Positions 51,214 to 63,853 are shown, counted from the first letter of the stretch. The stretch is 64,000 bases of DNA from Roseateles sp. (GCA_019232985.1 JAFAMW010000060.1:1-64000), one strand, 5' to 3'. Notes: generated by a model not told the origin, from the letters alone. Program-made: numbers and translations.

Positions 51214-51299
51214 TCCGCGTGTCGGGCGCATTGCCGGCGCGGTAGCGCGTCGGCCCGGCCTCGGGTAAAAGAGCGGCTTCGCATCGCGTCGAGGCCCCA

Positions 51300-54020
<2,721 letters not shown>

Positions 54021-54022
54021 GT

Positions 54023-54688
54023 TCAGTCCAGCGGGCCGCCGAGCAGCTTCTCGAGCTGCGGCAGCAGCGGACCGAGGCGCTCCTCGACGGCCGCGCGCAC
54101 GGTGTCGACGATGACCTGGGTCTGGCGCTCGATCTCGATATTGAGCTCCGCGCCGACCGCCTTCGCGCCGAAGGTCGTCATGCGCAGCGTCTCGGGGATC
54201 AGCCAGACCTCGAACCAGCCCTCGGCCTTGTTCGCGTCGGCGACCGTCAGGCTCGCGCCGTTGATCGCGATATAGCCCTTGGCGAAGACGTAGCGCAGCC
54301 ATTGCGGCGGCACGGCAATGCGCAGCACATGGTTGTTCTCGGGCCGGCGGATCGACGCGACGCTCGCCTTGAAGTCGACATGGCCCGACAGCGGGTGGCC
54401 GCCGATCTCGGCGCCGTCCCTGGCCGCGCGCTCGACGTTGAGCGAATCGCCCGCGACGCAGGCCGCGAGCGTCGTGAGGCTCAGGGTCTGCTGCATCACG
54501 TCGAAGTCGGCGCGGTCTGCGCCGTGCAGCGCCGTGACGGTCAGGCACACGCCGTCGCAGGACACGCTCGCGCCGATCTCGAGCCCGGCGCCGAAGCCGG
54601 CCGGGAACTCGATCGTGAAGGTGCGCAGACCGGGCCGGTCGGCGATCGCGGCGATGCGCGCGACGCCCTGGACGATACCTGTGAACAT
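54023..54688 (-). CDS. ribE: riboflavin synthase alpha chain
   Basis: The 221-residue enzyme dismutates two lumazines to riboflavin and a pyrimidine. It has two lumazine-binding repeats ([15 protein letters not shown] and [29 protein letters not shown] and [11 protein letters not shown]). Length is standard. No FMN riboswitch is visible upstream in the 70-base gap. Other rib genes are outside the window. Confidence 0.95.
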   Translation of the reverse strand: MFTGIVQGVARIAAIADRPGLRTFTIEFPAGFGAGLEIGASVSCDGVCLTVTALHGADRADFDVMQQTLSLTTLAACVAGDSLNVERAARDGAEIGGHPLSGHVDFKASVASIRRPENNHVLRIAVPPQWLRYVFAKGYIAINGASLTVADANKAEGWFEVWLIPETLRMTTFGAKAVGAELNIEIERQTQVIVDTVRAAVEERLGPLLPQLEKLLGGPLD

Positions 54689-54758
54689 ATGCGAACTGCC
54701 TTGGCTGGAAGCCGGCCAGCTTAGCAGCTGTCCCGCTCACCATGCCGATGCGGTGCCC

Positions 54759-55118
54759 TCACGCGGTGCTGCAATGCGCGGCGAACAGGTCTTCCTTGAA
54801 GCCGAGGCTCAGGCGGCCGTCGGCCCAGCGCACGATCGGGCGCTTGATCACGCTCGGCTGGGCCTGGGCGAGCGCCGCGGCCGACGCGGCGTCGACGACG
54901 GCCGCCCGGGCCGCCTCGTCGAGCTTGCGCCAGCTCGTGCCTGCGCGGTTGATCACGCGCTCCCAGCCGAACGCGGCGAACCAGGCCTGCAGCTCGGCCG
55001 CGGGCACGCCGGCCTTCTTGTAGTCGTGGAACTCGTAGGCGATGTCGTGGTCGGCGAGCCAGGCTCGTGCCTTCTTGACCGTGTCGCAATTGGGGATGCC
55101 ATAGAGAATCGTCGTCAT
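54759..55118 (-). CDS. ArsC/YffB-like (Spx-type) protein
   Basis: The 119-residue thioredoxin-fold protein of the ArsC/Spx family starts [20 protein letters not shown], with one Cys (Cys11) as in YffB. It lacks a CxxC and the arsenate-reductase triad Arg is not clear, so it is unlikely to be a true arsenate reductase. C-terminal motif [10 protein letters not shown] is the family cis-Pro region. Divergent from aat (27 bases). Confidence 0.85.
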   Translation of the reverse strand: MTTILYGIPNCDTVKKARAWLADHDIAYEFHDYKKAGVPAAELQAWFAAFGWERVINRAGTSWRKLDEAARAAVVDAASAAALAQAQPSVIKRPIVRWADGRLSLGFKEDLFAAHCSTA

Positions 55119-55145
55119 GGGTGCAACGCTACCATCTCCCTTGCA

Positions 55146-55886
55146 ATGATCAGCTGGCTGTCCGAGGACTCGCTCGAATTTCCGCCGACGCGGCGCGCGC
55201 TGCCGCGCGACTCGGACGCGCCGGGCCTGCTCGCGGTCGGCGGCGACCTGCGCCCCGACCGGCTGCGCGCCGCCTACACGCGCGGCATCTTCCCCTGGTA
55301 CGGCGACGACCAGCCGCCGCTGTGGTGGTCGCCCGACCCGCGCATGGTGCTGCGCTGCGCGGACTTCAAGGTCTCGCGCTCGCTCGGCAAGACGCTGCGC
55401 CGCTTCGCCGAGAGCGCGAACTGCGAGATCCGCGTCGACAGCGCGCTGCCGCTCGTGCTCCAGGCCTGCGCCGAGACGCCGCGCGAGGGCCAGCGCGGCA
55501 CCTGGATCCTGCCCGAGATGCAGCGCGCCTACCTGGCCTGGGCGGCGGCCGACCACGCCGTCCACAGCGTCGAGACCTGGATGAACGACGAGCTCGCGGG
55601 CGGGCTCTACGGCGTCAATATCGGCCGCATGTTCTTCGGCGAGTCGATGTTCATGCACCGCACCGACGCGTCGAAGATCGCGCTCGCCGCGCTCGTGTGC
55701 CTGTGCCGGCGCCACGGCATCGAGTGGATCGACTGCCAGCAGAACACGCGCCACCTCGCGTCGCTCGGCGCGGCCGAGGTCGCGCGCGTCGACTTCGAGG
55801 CCCACCTCGCACGGGTGACCGCGCAGCCCGCGCCGACCGATTGGTCCTATCATCGCCAGGACATCTGGAAGGAGCTCGGCTCGTGA
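55146..55886 (+). CDS. aat: leucyl/phenylalanyl-tRNA-protein transferase
   Basis: The 246-residue enzyme adds Leu or Phe to proteins with N-terminal Arg or Lys, tagging them for ClpS-ClpA. Diagnostic strings are [76 protein letters not shown] and [18 protein letters not shown]. The stop overlaps the bpt start as GTGA. Confidence 0.96.
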   Translation: MISWLSEDSLEFPPTRRALPRDSDAPGLLAVGGDLRPDRLRAAYTRGIFPWYGDDQPPLWWSPDPRMVLRCADFKVSRSLGKTLRRFAESANCEIRVDSALPLVLQACAETPREGQRGTWILPEMQRAYLAWAAADHAVHSVETWMNDELAGGLYGVNIGRMFFGESMFMHRTDASKIALAALVCLCRRHGIEWIDCQQNTRHLASLGAAEVARVDFEAHLARVTAQPAPTDWSYHRQDIWKELGS

Positions 55887-56605
55887 CGCACCCGCAGGAA
55901 TTGCCGCTCGCGCAGCTCCAGTTCTACGCGACGGCCGCCTACCCTTGCAGCTACCTCGCGGGCCGGCTCGCGCGCTCGCAGGTCGCGACGCCGAGCCACC
56001 TGATCCACGCCGACGCCTACGCGGGTCTCGTCGCCGCGGGCTTCCGGCGCAGCGGCCTGTTCACCTACCGGCCCTATTGCGACAGCTGCCGCGCCTGCGT
56101 GCCGATCCGCGTGCCGGTCGCGCAGTTCGCCCCCTCGCGCAGCCAGCGCCGCGCGCTCGCGCGCCACGCCGAGCTGCGTGCGAACGTGCTGCGCCTGTGC
56201 TTTAGCCAGGAGCATTACGAGCTCTACCTGCGCTACCAGGCCGGCCGCCACGCGGGCGGCGGCATGGACCACGACAGCGTCGACCAGTACACCCAGTTCC
56301 TGCTGCAAAGCCGCGTGAACTCGCGCCTCGTCGAGTTCCGCGACGCGGCCGGGCGGCTCAAGATGGTGTCCATCCTCGACGTGCTGTCGGACGGGCTGTC
56401 GGCCGTCTACACCTTCTACGAGCCCGAGCCGCGCACCAGCTACGGCACCTACAACGTGCTGTGGCAGATCGAGCGCACGCGCGAGCTGGGCCTCGCCCAC
56501 CTCTACCTCGGCTACTGGATCGCCGCGAGCGACAAGATGGCCTACAAGACCGACTACCGGCCGCACGAGCTGCTGCGCGACGGCCATTGGGTCGCCGAGG
56601 CCTGA
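55883..56605 (+). CDS. bpt: aspartate/glutamate leucyltransferase (Bpt/Ate1-like)
   Basis: The 240-residue protein transfers Leu to N-terminal Asp or Glu, the Bpt activity of the N-end rule. It has the N-terminal ATE domain with C-rich motifs [33 protein letters not shown], and the C-terminal [19 protein letters not shown] and [18 protein letters not shown]. It starts at GTG (55883), overlapping aat. The aat-bpt pair is a typical proteobacterial operon. Confidence 0.95.
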   Translation: MTHPQELPLAQLQFYATAAYPCSYLAGRLARSQVATPSHLIHADAYAGLVAAGFRRSGLFTYRPYCDSCRACVPIRVPVAQFAPSRSQRRALARHAELRANVLRLCFSQEHYELYLRYQAGRHAGGGMDHDSVDQYTQFLLQSRVNSRLVEFRDAAGRLKMVSILDVLSDGLSAVYTFYEPEPRTSYGTYNVLWQIERTRELGLAHLYLGYWIAASDKMAYKTDYRPHELLRDGHWVAEA

Positions 56606-56615
56606 GCGGCACCGC

Positions 56616-57533
56616 TCAACCGAAGGTCGGGATGCCGAGCACGCAGCGCAGGAAATAGGTCTTGCGGAACGCGGCGTTCGACGGGTCGAGGCGGATCGCC
56701 TCGCGCATCAGCGCGGCCGCGGCCTGGCGCTGTCGGCCGCGCACGAAACGGTAGCCGCGCCCGAACAGCTCGGCCGCGAGGCGGCCGCGCAGGCCCGGCT
56801 GCTCGCGCCATGGCGATTCCTGCAGGCACGCGCGCTGGATGTCCAGGCTCTCGGCGTACATTTGCGCGTGATTGCGCGCGCCCGACAGCGTGTCGGGCGA
56901 GTCGTAGAACACGCCGAGCGGCTCGGCCACGTGCAGCAACTCGTGGTGGCGCGCGATGCGCAGCCACATGTCGTAGTCGGCCGCGATCCGGTAGCGCGTA
57001 TCGAACCGGCCGTGGCGCTCGTGAAGCGCCCTGCGCCAAACCGGCTGCGAGCCCGTGATGCAGCGGATCAGCAGCTCGGCCGGCGTGTAGTCGGGCCGGC
57101 GCAGACGCGTGGCGCCGCGCTGCGCGCAGGCCTCGAAGGTCTCGTTCTCGGTCGGGCTCAGGTATTGGTCGGCGTAGGCGAGGCCGGCGCGCGGGTTCGC
57201 GTCGAGCGCGCCAATCATGCGCTCGACAAAGCACGGGTGGTGGCGGTCGTCGGTGTTCGCGCTGGTCAGGTAGGTGCCGCGCGCGAGCCCGATCGCGCGG
57301 TTCCAGGCCGCGTAGAGCTGCTCGCGCTCGGTGCGGATCAGGCGGATCTGCGGATAACGCCGCGCGTAGTCGGCGCAGATCGCGCCCTCGCCCTGCGGCG
57401 AGCCGCTGTCGACGACGAGGATCTCGAGCGCGTCGAGCGCCGATTGGGCGACGAGGTCGTCGAGACAGCCTCGGATGAAGCGCTCGGCGCTATAGGTCGA
57501 GACGAGGGCGGTGATCAGGGGCGGCGCAGACAT
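56616..57533 (-). CDS. family 2 glycosyltransferase
   Basis: The 305-residue GT-A fold enzyme has ITALVSTYSAERFIRGCLDD at the N-terminus, ILVVDSGSPQGEGA and the metal-binding LTSANTDDRHHPCFVERMIG. The C-terminal tail (RGYRFVRGRQRQAAAALMREAIRLD) resembles a TPR-like helix pair. The sugar and acceptor are unknown and no polysaccharide genes are nearby. An Fnr-like box lies 47 bases upstream of the ATG. Confidence 0.87.
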   Translation of the reverse strand: MSAPPLITALVSTYSAERFIRGCLDDLVAQSALDALEILVVDSGSPQGEGAICADYARRYPQIRLIRTEREQLYAAWNRAIGLARGTYLTSANTDDRHHPCFVERMIGALDANPRAGLAYADQYLSPTENETFEACAQRGATRLRRPDYTPAELLIRCITGSQPVWRRALHERHGRFDTRYRIAADYDMWLRIARHHELLHVAEPLGVFYDSPDTLSGARNHAQMYAESLDIQRACLQESPWREQPGLRGRLAAELFGRGYRFVRGRQRQAAAALMREAIRLDPSNAAFRKTYFLRCVLGIPTFG

Positions 57534-57579
57534 CTTTACAGATGTTAACGATCGCCCGTGACAGCGCGAAGTGAACGGC

Positions 57580-57593
57580 TTGACGCAGATCAG
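57580..57593. promoter_or_regulatory. Fnr-like box upstream of the glycosyltransferase gene
   Basis: TTGAC-GCAG-ATCAG differs from the TTGAC-N4-ATCAA form at the last base only. It lies between the LhgO-like stop and the glycosyltransferase start. The predicted distance to a -10 element is unclear, so this is the weakest of the four Fnr-type sites. Confidence 0.4.
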
Positions 57594-57637
57594 CGTGGCA
57601 CGCTGTCAGAACGTCGGCCGCAAGCCCGGCGACGGTT

Positions 57638-58756
57638 TCAGAGCCTTGCGAGCACCTCGTCGGCGATCGCGAGGCCGCTCGTGAGCCCCGGGGACTCGAT
57701 GCCGAACAGATTGACGAGGCCGCCCAGGCCATGGACCGCGGGGCCGTCGATGCGGAAGTCGGCGGCCGGCTCGCCGGGCCCGCCGAGCTTGGGGCGCACG
57801 CCGCTGTAGGCGGGCAGGAGCGCCGCATCGGCGAGTCCGGGCCAGTAGTCGCGCACGGCGGCCGCGAAGCCCGCGGCACGCGCCGGGTCGACGCGGTAGT
57901 CGAGGCCGGCCGGGTCGGCGTCGGCCGCGAGCCATTCGACGTCGGGGCCGAAGCGCGCCTGACCGCCGAGGTCCAGCGTCACGTGGACGCCGAGGCCGCC
58001 GTCCTGCGGCAGCGGATAGATCAGGTGCACGAACGGCGCGCGGCCGCTCAGCGCGAAATAGCTGCCCTTGCAGTAGCGCAGGCGCGGCCGATGGGCGGGC
58101 GCGAGGCCTTCGGTGCGCGCCGCGAGTTCGCCCGCGTGCAGGCCTGCCGCGTTGACGACGCTGCGCGCGCCGATCTCGCTCGGCGTGCCGTCGGCGTCGC
58201 GCACCTCGACGCGCCAGGCGGCGCCGTCGCGGCGCAGCGCCTCGACGCGGCTGCGCAGCACGACGAGGCCGCCGGCCCGCTCGAGTTCGCCCTGCAGCGA
58301 CAGCATCAGGCCATGGCTGTCGACGATGCCGGTCGTCGGCGACAACAGCGCAGCCGTGCAGCGCAGCGCAGGCTCGAGGGCGCGCGCCGCGGCCGCGTCC
58401 AGCCATTCGATGGGCACGCCGTTCACGCCGGCGGCCTGTTCGAGCGCGCGCAGCTTCGCGTGTTGTGCGTCGCTCGTCGCGACGACGAGCTTGCCGCAGC
58501 GCCGGTACTCGACATGGTGGGCCTCGCACCACGCGTAGAGCAGCTCGCGGCCGCGCGTGCACAGGCGCGCCTTCAGCGAGCCCTGCGGGTAGTAGAGCCC
58601 CGCATGGATCACCTCGCTGTTGCGCGAGCTCACGCCCTGCCCGATCGCGGCCTCGCGCTCGACGACCAGGCATTCGCGGCCGGCAAGCGCCAGCGCGCCT
58701 GCGACCGCGAGCCCAACGACCCCGGCGCCGACGACGACCGCATCGACCTGTTCCAT
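57638..58756 (-). CDS. LhgO-like FAD-dependent oxidase (L-2-hydroxyglutarate oxidase family)
   Basis: The 372-residue FAD protein has AVVVGAGVVGLAVAGALALA near the N-terminus, VSSRNSEVIHAGLYYPQGSL (the family LhgO-like motif) and GPAVHGLGGLVNLFGIESPG at the C-terminus. It is predicted to oxidise L-2-hydroxyglutarate or a related 2-hydroxyacid and pass electrons to the quinone pool. The ATG at 58756 with AGGAG is chosen; upstream extension runs into the terminator. Confidence 0.88.
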   Translation of the reverse strand: MEQVDAVVVGAGVVGLAVAGALALAGRECLVVEREAAIGQGVSSRNSEVIHAGLYYPQGSLKARLCTRGRELLYAWCEAHHVEYRRCGKLVVATSDAQHAKLRALEQAAGVNGVPIEWLDAAAARALEPALRCTAALLSPTTGIVDSHGLMLSLQGELERAGGLVVLRSRVEALRRDGAAWRVEVRDADGTPSEIGARSVVNAAGLHAGELAARTEGLAPAHRPRLRYCKGSYFALSGRAPFVHLIYPLPQDGGLGVHVTLDLGGQARFGPDVEWLAADADPAGLDYRVDPARAAGFAAAVRDYWPGLADAALLPAYSGVRPKLGGPGEPAADFRIDGPAVHGLGGLVNLFGIESPGLTSGLAIADEVLARL

Positions 58757-58782
58757 CCGCGCTCCTGATTCAGGGCCGCAAA

Positions 58783-58815
58783 ACAAAAAGCCCGCAAGCG
58801 GCAAGCTTACGGGCT
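58783..58815 (-). terminator. intrinsic terminator after tRNA-Val
   Basis: On the minus strand AGCCCGTAAGC pairs with GCTTGCGGGCT (one G-T wobble, four- to five-base loop), followed by TTTTTGTTTTG. It ends the tRNA transcript 30 bases downstream of the mature 3' end and precedes the LhgO-like gene. Confidence 0.85.
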
Positions 58816-58845
58816 CTCGAGGATCGCGGTCTCCGACCGGAGAAC

Positions 58846-58920
58846 TGGTGGGCGGTGCAGGGTTCGAACCTGCGACCCCTGCCGTGTGAAGGCAGTGCTC
58901 TACCGCTGAGCTAACCGCCC
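58846..58920 (-). tRNA. tRNA-Val (CAC)
   Basis: The 75-nt tRNA has the acceptor arms GGGCGGT and ACCGCCC, D-arm GCTCAGCGGTAGAGC, anticodon arm CTGCC-TTCACAC-GGCAG with anticodon CAC (reads GUG), T-arm GCAGG-TTCGAAC-CCTGC and an encoded CCA end. A terminator follows. No other tRNA is clustered with it. Confidence 0.97.
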
Positions 58921-58948
58921 GGTTTCGGTCGCAACCGGGAAACCGAGA

Positions 58949-59671
58949 TTATGCCACGGTTTCCGGGGCCGCCCAGATTCTTTTGCCGCCGCTCGCCTTG
59001 TCGATCTCGGCGAGCACCTTGTCGTGGGCCGCGAGCTCGGCCTCGCTCGCGCCGATCACGGGCGGCGCGTAACGCGACAAGTCGACGGCAGTCGCGGCGA
59101 CGAGGGCCTGGACCGCGTCGGCCGCGTCGGCGTCGTCGCCGAGCAGCGCGTCCTGGCCGCGCGTCATGTTGATGTAGACCTGGGCGAGCAGCTCGGCGTC
59201 GATATGCGCGCCGTGCAGTTCGCGCTTGGAGTTGTCGACGTCGAGGCGGCGGCACAGCGCGTCGAGCGAGTTCGCCTTGCCCGGGAACATGTCGCGCGCC
59301 ATCGCGAAGGTGTCGAGCACGCTCGCGACGCTGTCCTGGATCGGCGGCCGGCCCAGGCGCTTCAGCTCGGCGTTGACGAAGCCGACGTCGAACGGCGCGT
59401 TGTGCGCGATCAGTTGCGCGCCCGCGACGAAGTCGAGGAACTCGTCGACGACCTCTGCGAACTTGGGCTTGTCGGCGAGGAAGGCCTCGGTGATGCCGTG
59501 GATGCGCAGCGCGTCCTCGTGGCTCGCGCGCTCGGGGTTGATATAGAAATGCAGGTGCCGGCCGGTCAGCTGGCGGTTCACCATCTCGACGCAGCCAAGC
59601 TCGAGGATGCGGTCGCCGTGCTCGGCCGACAGGCCGGTCGTTTCGGTGTCGAAGAAGATCTGGCGGCTCAT
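58949..59671 (-). CDS. dnaQ: DNA polymerase III epsilon subunit (proofreading exonuclease)
   Basis: The 240-residue DEDDh exonuclease has Exo I (IFFDTETTGLSAEHGDRILE), Exo II (AHNAPFDVGFVNAELKRLG) and Exo III (HGAHIDAELLAQVY). The C-terminal linker to the alpha subunit is present. It stands one base after lgt on the same strand. Confidence 0.96.
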   Translation of the reverse strand: MSRQIFFDTETTGLSAEHGDRILELGCVEMVNRQLTGRHLHFYINPERASHEDALRIHGITEAFLADKPKFAEVVDEFLDFVAGAQLIAHNAPFDVGFVNAELKRLGRPPIQDSVASVLDTFAMARDMFPGKANSLDALCRRLDVDNSKRELHGAHIDAELLAQVYINMTRGQDALLGDDADAADAVQALVAATAVDLSRYAPPVIGASEAELAAHDKVLAEIDKASGGKRIWAAPETVA

Positions 59672-59672
59672 G

Positions 59673-60488
59673 TCACGCCTCCTGGCGGCGCGCCGCCCAC
59701 AGCCACAGCGCCGCGCCGCCGACGATCATCGGCAGCGACAGCCACTGGCCCTGGCTCAGGTCCAGCGCGCGGTAGCCCATGAACGCGTCGGGCTCGCGGT
59801 AGAACTCGCAGACGAAGCGCACGACGCCGTAGCCGATCAGGAACAGCCCCGCGACCTGGCCGGTCTTGCGCGGCCGGCGCGCATAGATCCACATCAGCAG
59901 GAACAGCAGCACGCCCTCGCCGAGGAACTGGTAGAGCTGCGACGGGTGGCGCGGCACCATGTCGTGATCGGGGAAGACCATCGCCCAGGGCAGGTCGGCG
60001 GGCGCGGCGCGGCCCCACAGCTCGCCGTTGATGAAGTTGCCGATGCGGCCCGCGCCGAGGCCGGTCGGCACGCAGGGCGCGACGAAGTCCGCGACCTCGA
60101 AGAACGTGCGGCCGCGCGCGCGCGCGAAGCCGAACATCGCGACCATCACGCCGAGCAGCCCACCGTGGAAGGACATGCCGCCGTCCCACACCTTGAGGAC
60201 CTGCAGCGGATGGGCGAGAAAGCCGGCCTGGGCGTCGAATACGCCGTAGAACAGCACGTAGCCGATGCGCCCGCCGAGCACGACGCCGAGCACGCCCCAG
60301 AACAGCAGGTCGTCGACGTCGGTGACGTTCCAGCCGCGCGCCGCCCATTGGGTCTGGCGCGTGCGCACGCGCGCGAGCCACAGGAACAGGCCGAAGGCCA
60401 GCAGGTACATCAGGCCGTACCAGTGCACGCCGTAGGGGGTGTTCCCGAAATGGATCGCGATCGGGTCGAACTTGGGATGGGTCAGCAA
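59673..60488 (-). CDS. lgt: prolipoprotein diacylglyceryl transferase
   Basis: The 271-residue inner-membrane enzyme attaches diacylglycerol to the lipobox Cys, as needed by the two NodT-type lipoproteins in this window. Motifs are [29 protein letters not shown], and the Lgt signature [14 protein letters not shown]. It appears to start at TTG (60488; [14 protein letters not shown]) because no ATG precedes the first membrane helix; no Shine-Dalgarno is clear. Its reading frame ends one base before dnaQ. Confidence 0.95.
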   Translation of the reverse strand: MLTHPKFDPIAIHFGNTPYGVHWYGLMYLLAFGLFLWLARVRTRQTQWAARGWNVTDVDDLLFWGVLGVVLGGRIGYVLFYGVFDAQAGFLAHPLQVLKVWDGGMSFHGGLLGVMVAMFGFARARGRTFFEVADFVAPCVPTGLGAGRIGNFINGELWGRAAPADLPWAMVFPDHDMVPRHPSQLYQFLGEGVLLFLLMWIYARRPRKTGQVAGLFLIGYGVVRFVCEFYREPDAFMGYRALDLSQGQWLSLPMIVGGAALWLWAARRQEA

Positions 60489-60557
60489 GGGGTGGGCCGG
60501 CTATTCACGCAAAGGCGGCATCGTACCGAAACTCCCCGCCCCGCCCTTTCGGGCGTC

Positions 60558-61445
60558 TTAAACCGCGAGCTGCTCCTTCACGTGCGCGACGAAGCGCCGC
60601 ACGGCCGGCGCCGCGTCGTCGCGCCAGACCAGGCTGGTCTCGCTCGCCGGCGCGCCGGCCACGGGCTTGTAGACGACGCCCGAGCGCTGCAGGCCCATCA
60701 CGCTCGCGGGCACCCAGGCCGCGCCCATGCCGGCCGACACGAGGTTGACGATGGTCTGCATCTGGATCGCCTCCTGGGCGATGCGCGGCGTCGCGCCATG
60801 GTCGCGGTAGAACGCGAGCAGCGCGTCGAACAGCGAGGGCGCGATTTCGCGCGGGAAGATCACGAGCGGCAGTTGCAAGGCGTCGAGCGCGCGCAGCCTG
60901 GAACGGCGCGGCAGCGCGCCGTCGGCCTCGAGCGCGAGCACCATGGCCTCGCGCGCGACCGTCAGCGCGTGCAGGCCCGGCGGCAGACTGCCCGGCGCGT
61001 GGATGATGAAGCCGGCGTCGAGCTCGCCCGCGTCGAACGCGCGCAGCTGCACGTCGAGCGTCGCCTCGCGCAGGCTCAGCTCGATGTCGGCGTGGGCGTC
61101 GCGAAAGCGCTTGAGCCAGCGTGGCAGCTCGCCGAACCCGACCGTCGACACGAAGCCCAGGCGCACGCGGCCCCGCTGCCCGGCCGCGGCCGCGCGCGCG
61201 AGTTCGGCGAGGCCCTCGGCCTCCTGCAGGAGCTTGCGCGCGGCCGGCAGCAGCGCGACACCGGCCGGCGCGAGCGCGACGCTGCGGCTGCTGCGCTCGA
61301 ATAGCGCCGCGCCGAGTTCGGCCTCGAGCTTGCGCACGGCCTGGGTCAGCGGCGGTTGGGTCATGTGCAGGCGCGCGGCCGCGCGGCCGAAGTGCAGCTC
61401 CTCGGCGACGGCGACGAACTGGCGCAGGCTTCTGAGGTCGATCAT
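60558..61445 (-). CDS. LysR-family regulator divergent from ilvD
   Basis: The 295-residue LysR protein has the winged helix LRSLRQFVAVAEELHFGRAA and LHMTQPPLTQAVRKLEAELG, then the effector domain. The ATG at 61445 (MIDLRSLRQF) is the family start. It resembles the LysR subgroup that controls aromatic or branched-chain amino acid metabolism, but its neighbour ilvD is the only hint about targets. Confidence 0.92.
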   Translation of the reverse strand: MIDLRSLRQFVAVAEELHFGRAAARLHMTQPPLTQAVRKLEAELGAALFERSSRSVALAPAGVALLPAARKLLQEAEGLAELARAAAAGQRGRVRLGFVSTVGFGELPRWLKRFRDAHADIELSLREATLDVQLRAFDAGELDAGFIIHAPGSLPPGLHALTVAREAMVLALEADGALPRRSRLRALDALQLPLVIFPREIAPSLFDALLAFYRDHGATPRIAQEAIQMQTIVNLVSAGMGAAWVPASVMGLQRSGVVYKPVAGAPASETSLVWRDDAAPAVRRFVAHVKEQLAV

Positions 61446-61541
61446 TGATTCACCGAACGTATCAATACGCGACGAATAATATATTTGATAGTCGATCGTC
61501 GACTCGGCACACTGCGGCCATTCCACGAGGAGACCCGACCC
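61446..61541. promoter_or_regulatory. divergent LysR/ilvD control region
   Basis: In this AT-richer 96-base gap TATCAATA (near 61459) and TATTTGATA (near 61480) are arms of an imperfect dyad of about 29 bases. Several -10-like TAATAT sequences overlap it. Good candidate for LysR binding; GAGGAGA before the ilvD ATG is a strong Shine-Dalgarno. Confidence 0.45.
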
Positions 61542-63212
61542 ATGAGCTTCAACCGCCGTTCCAAGAACATCACCGAGGGCGTCGCGCGCGCGCCGAACCG
61601 CTCCATGTACTACGGCATGGGCTACCAGGAGTCCGACTTCGGCAAGCCGATGATCGGCGTCGCGAACGGCCACTCGACGATCACGCCGTGCAACTCGGGC
61701 CTGCAAAAGCTCGCCGACGCCGCCGTGATCGGCCTCAAGGCCGCGGGCGCGAACCCGCAGCTCTTCGGCACGCCGACGATCTCCGACGGCATGGCGATGG
61801 GCACCGAGGGCATGAAGTACTCGCTCGTGTCGCGCGAGGTCATCTCCGACTGCGTGGAGACCTGCGTCGGCGGCCAGTGGCTCGACGGCGTGATGGTGAT
61901 CGGCGGCTGCGACAAGAACATGCCGGGCGGCATGATGGGCATGCTGCGCGCGAACGTGCCGGCCGTCTACGTCTACGGCGGCACCATCAAGCCCGGCCAT
62001 TACAAGGGCCAGGACCTGAACATCGTCAGCGTGTTCGAGGCGGTCGGCCAGTTCTCGGCCGGCAAGATGAGCGAAGAGGACTTCTGCCAGATCGAGAAGC
62101 GCGCGATCCCGGGCAGCGGCTCTTGCGGCGGCATGTACACGGCGAACACGATGAGCTCGGCCTTCGAGGCGCTCGGCATGAGCCTGCCCTACTCGTCGAG
62201 CATGTCCAATGTCGAGGACGAGGTCGTCGAGAACGTGAAGAAGGCGGCGGCCCTGCTCGTCGAGGCCGTCAAGGCCGACCTCAAGCCGCGCGACATCGTG
62301 ACCAAGCAGGCGATCGAGAACGCCGTCGCCGTGATCATGGCGACCGGCGGCTCGACCAACGCGGTTCTGCATTTCCTCGCGATCGCCCACGCGGCCGAGG
62401 TCGAGTGGACGATCGACGACTTCGAGCGCATGCGCAAGAAGATCCCGGTGCTGTGCGACCTCAAGCCGAGCGGCAAGTACCTGGCCGTCGACCTGCACCG
62501 CGCGGGCGGCGTGCCGGCCGTGATGAAGCAGCTGCTCAAGGCCGGCCTGCTGCACGGCGACTGCATCACGATCACGGGCAAGACCGTCGCCGAGAACCTC
62601 GCGGATGTCCCCGAGCTGAGCGCTGCCCAGGACGTGATCAAGCCGGTGGCCACGCCGATCTACGCCGAAGGCCACCTCGCGATCCTGCGCGGCAACCTCG
62701 CGACCGAAGGCTGCGTGGCCAAGATCACGGGCCTCAAGAACCCGGTCATCAAGGGCCCGGCGCGCGTGTTCGACGACGAGCAGTCGGCGCTCGCCGCGAT
62801 CATGGCCGGCCAGATCAAGGCCGGCGACGTGATGGTGCTGCGCTACCTCGGCCCCAAGGGCGGCCCGGGCATGCCCGAGATGCTCGCGCCCACCGGCGCG
62901 CTGATCGGCCAGGGCCTCGGCGAGTCGGTCGGCCTGATCACCGACGGCCGCTTCTCGGGCGGCACCTGGGGCATGGTCGTCGGCCATGTCGCGCCCGAGG
63001 CCTACGAGGGCGGCCTGATCGCGCTGGTCCATGAAGGCGACCGCATCACGATCGACGCGCACAAGCTGCTGCTCGAGCTCGACGTGCCCGAGGCCGAGAT
63101 CGCCGCGCGCCGCGCGGCCTGGCGCCAGCCGGCGCCGCGCTACACGCGCGGCGTGCTCGCGAAGTTCGCGAAGAACGCGTCGAGCGCAAGCAGCGGCGCG
63201 GTGCTGGACTGA
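61542..63212 (+). CDS. ilvD: dihydroxy-acid dehydratase
   Basis: The 556-residue Fe-S dehydratase of valine, leucine and isoleucine synthesis has [60 protein letters not shown] and [20 protein letters not shown], whose Cys bind the cluster. The C-terminus [20 protein letters not shown] fits. It belongs to the shorter (about 560 residues) IlvD group with a likely [2Fe-2S] cluster. The ATG at 61542 is preceded by GAGGAGA. Confidence 0.96.
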   Translation: MSFNRRSKNITEGVARAPNRSMYYGMGYQESDFGKPMIGVANGHSTITPCNSGLQKLADAAVIGLKAAGANPQLFGTPTISDGMAMGTEGMKYSLVSREVISDCVETCVGGQWLDGVMVIGGCDKNMPGGMMGMLRANVPAVYVYGGTIKPGHYKGQDLNIVSVFEAVGQFSAGKMSEEDFCQIEKRAIPGSGSCGGMYTANTMSSAFEALGMSLPYSSSMSNVEDEVVENVKKAAALLVEAVKADLKPRDIVTKQAIENAVAVIMATGGSTNAVLHFLAIAHAAEVEWTIDDFERMRKKIPVLCDLKPSGKYLAVDLHRAGGVPAVMKQLLKAGLLHGDCITITGKTVAENLADVPELSAAQDVIKPVATPIYAEGHLAILRGNLATEGCVAKITGLKNPVIKGPARVFDDEQSALAAIMAGQIKAGDVMVLRYLGPKGGPGMPEMLAPTGALIGQGLGESVGLITDGRFSGGTWGMVVGHVAPEAYEGGLIALVHEGDRITIDAHKLLLELDVPEAEIAARRAAWRQPAPRYTRGVLAKFAKNASSASSGAVLD

Positions 63213-63231
63213 CCGGGAACGGCCGTGGCGC

Positions 63232-63471
63232 TCAGTCGCGCCGCGGCCCGGTGCCCAGCTTCTCCATCGCGTCCTGGCGGCGTTTTTCCTTGCGGGCCTC
63301 TTCGCGTTCCATCGCCAGACGCGCGGTCCGGCCGCTCGCGTCGGACAGCGCCCACCAGGCGATCGCGCAGGGGAAGGGCGCGAGCACGATCCACCACGAC
63401 AAGCCGCCGAACGGACCGAGCGCGGCGAGCTTGAGCGCGAGCAGGATCACGCCAATCACGACCAAAGCCAT
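63232..63471 (-). CDS. small Trp-rich membrane protein
   Basis: The 79-residue protein has two hydrophobic helices (about 2-17 and 22-42, with GGLSWWIVLAPF and IAWWALSDASG) and a charged C-terminal tail rich in Lys, Arg and Glu. It matches the small Trp-rich protein family (TIGR04438) that is typical of betaproteobacteria. Function unknown. The ATG at 63471 is preceded by a GGGGGA Shine-Dalgarno. It is divergent from the cytochrome gene. Confidence 0.83.
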   Translation of the reverse strand: MALVVIGVILLALKLAALGPFGGLSWWIVLAPFPCAIAWWALSDASGRTARLAMEREEARKEKRRQDAMEKLGTGPRRD

Positions 63472-63537
63472 CGGATATCCCCCTGCTGTTCCTACAATGG
63501 CTGCACTGTACTCGGCCCGTCGGCCTGAAAGGACTCC

Positions 63538-63849
63538 ATGAAAGCGCAAGTCGTGACGCTGTTCGCTGTGCTGGCCCTCGCCGCGATGTCGGCCCAGGCC
63601 GACCCCGGCATGGACCTGGCCCAGAAGAAAAACTGCCTGGCCTGCCACGCGGTCGACCACAAGGTCGTCGGCCCGGCCTACAAGGACGTCGCGGCCAAGT
63701 ACGCGGGCGACAAGGACGCCGTGAACAAGCTCAGCGCCAAGATCATCAAGGGCGGCTCGGGCGTCTGGGGCACGATGGTCATGCCGCCGAACCCGGTGAC
63801 CGAGGCCGAGGCCAAGCAGCTCGCCCAGTGGGTGCTGTCGCAGAAGTAA
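63538..63849 (+). CDS. class I c-type cytochrome (c551-like)
   Basis: The 103-residue periplasmic electron carrier has a signal peptide (residues 1 to about 21, ending AAMSAQA), one haem motif CLACH (Cys34-His38 or near) and an axial Met in GTMVMPPNPVTEAEAKQLAQ. This is the c551/c8 type, which carries electrons to cytochrome oxidases or nitrite reductase. AAAGGA precedes the ATG. It is convergent with the MscS-like gene. Confidence 0.94.
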   Translation: MKAQVVTLFAVLALAAMSAQADPGMDLAQKKNCLACHAVDHKVVGPAYKDVAAKYAGDKDAVNKLSAKIIKGGSGVWGTMVMPPNPVTEAEAKQLAQWVLSQK

Positions 63850-63853
63850 GTCG

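Noticed and set aside
57490..57879. Leftward ORF of 129 residues spanning the glycosyltransferase/LhgO gap
   Set aside because: It overlaps the real genes in another frame, has no recognisable domain, and its composition is that of a GC-rich shadow frame.
58620..58889. Rightward ORF ending in GGAGFEPATPAV over the tRNA gene
   Set aside because: This ending is a well-known spurious translation of tRNA-Val genes read on the opposite strand; no protein is expected.
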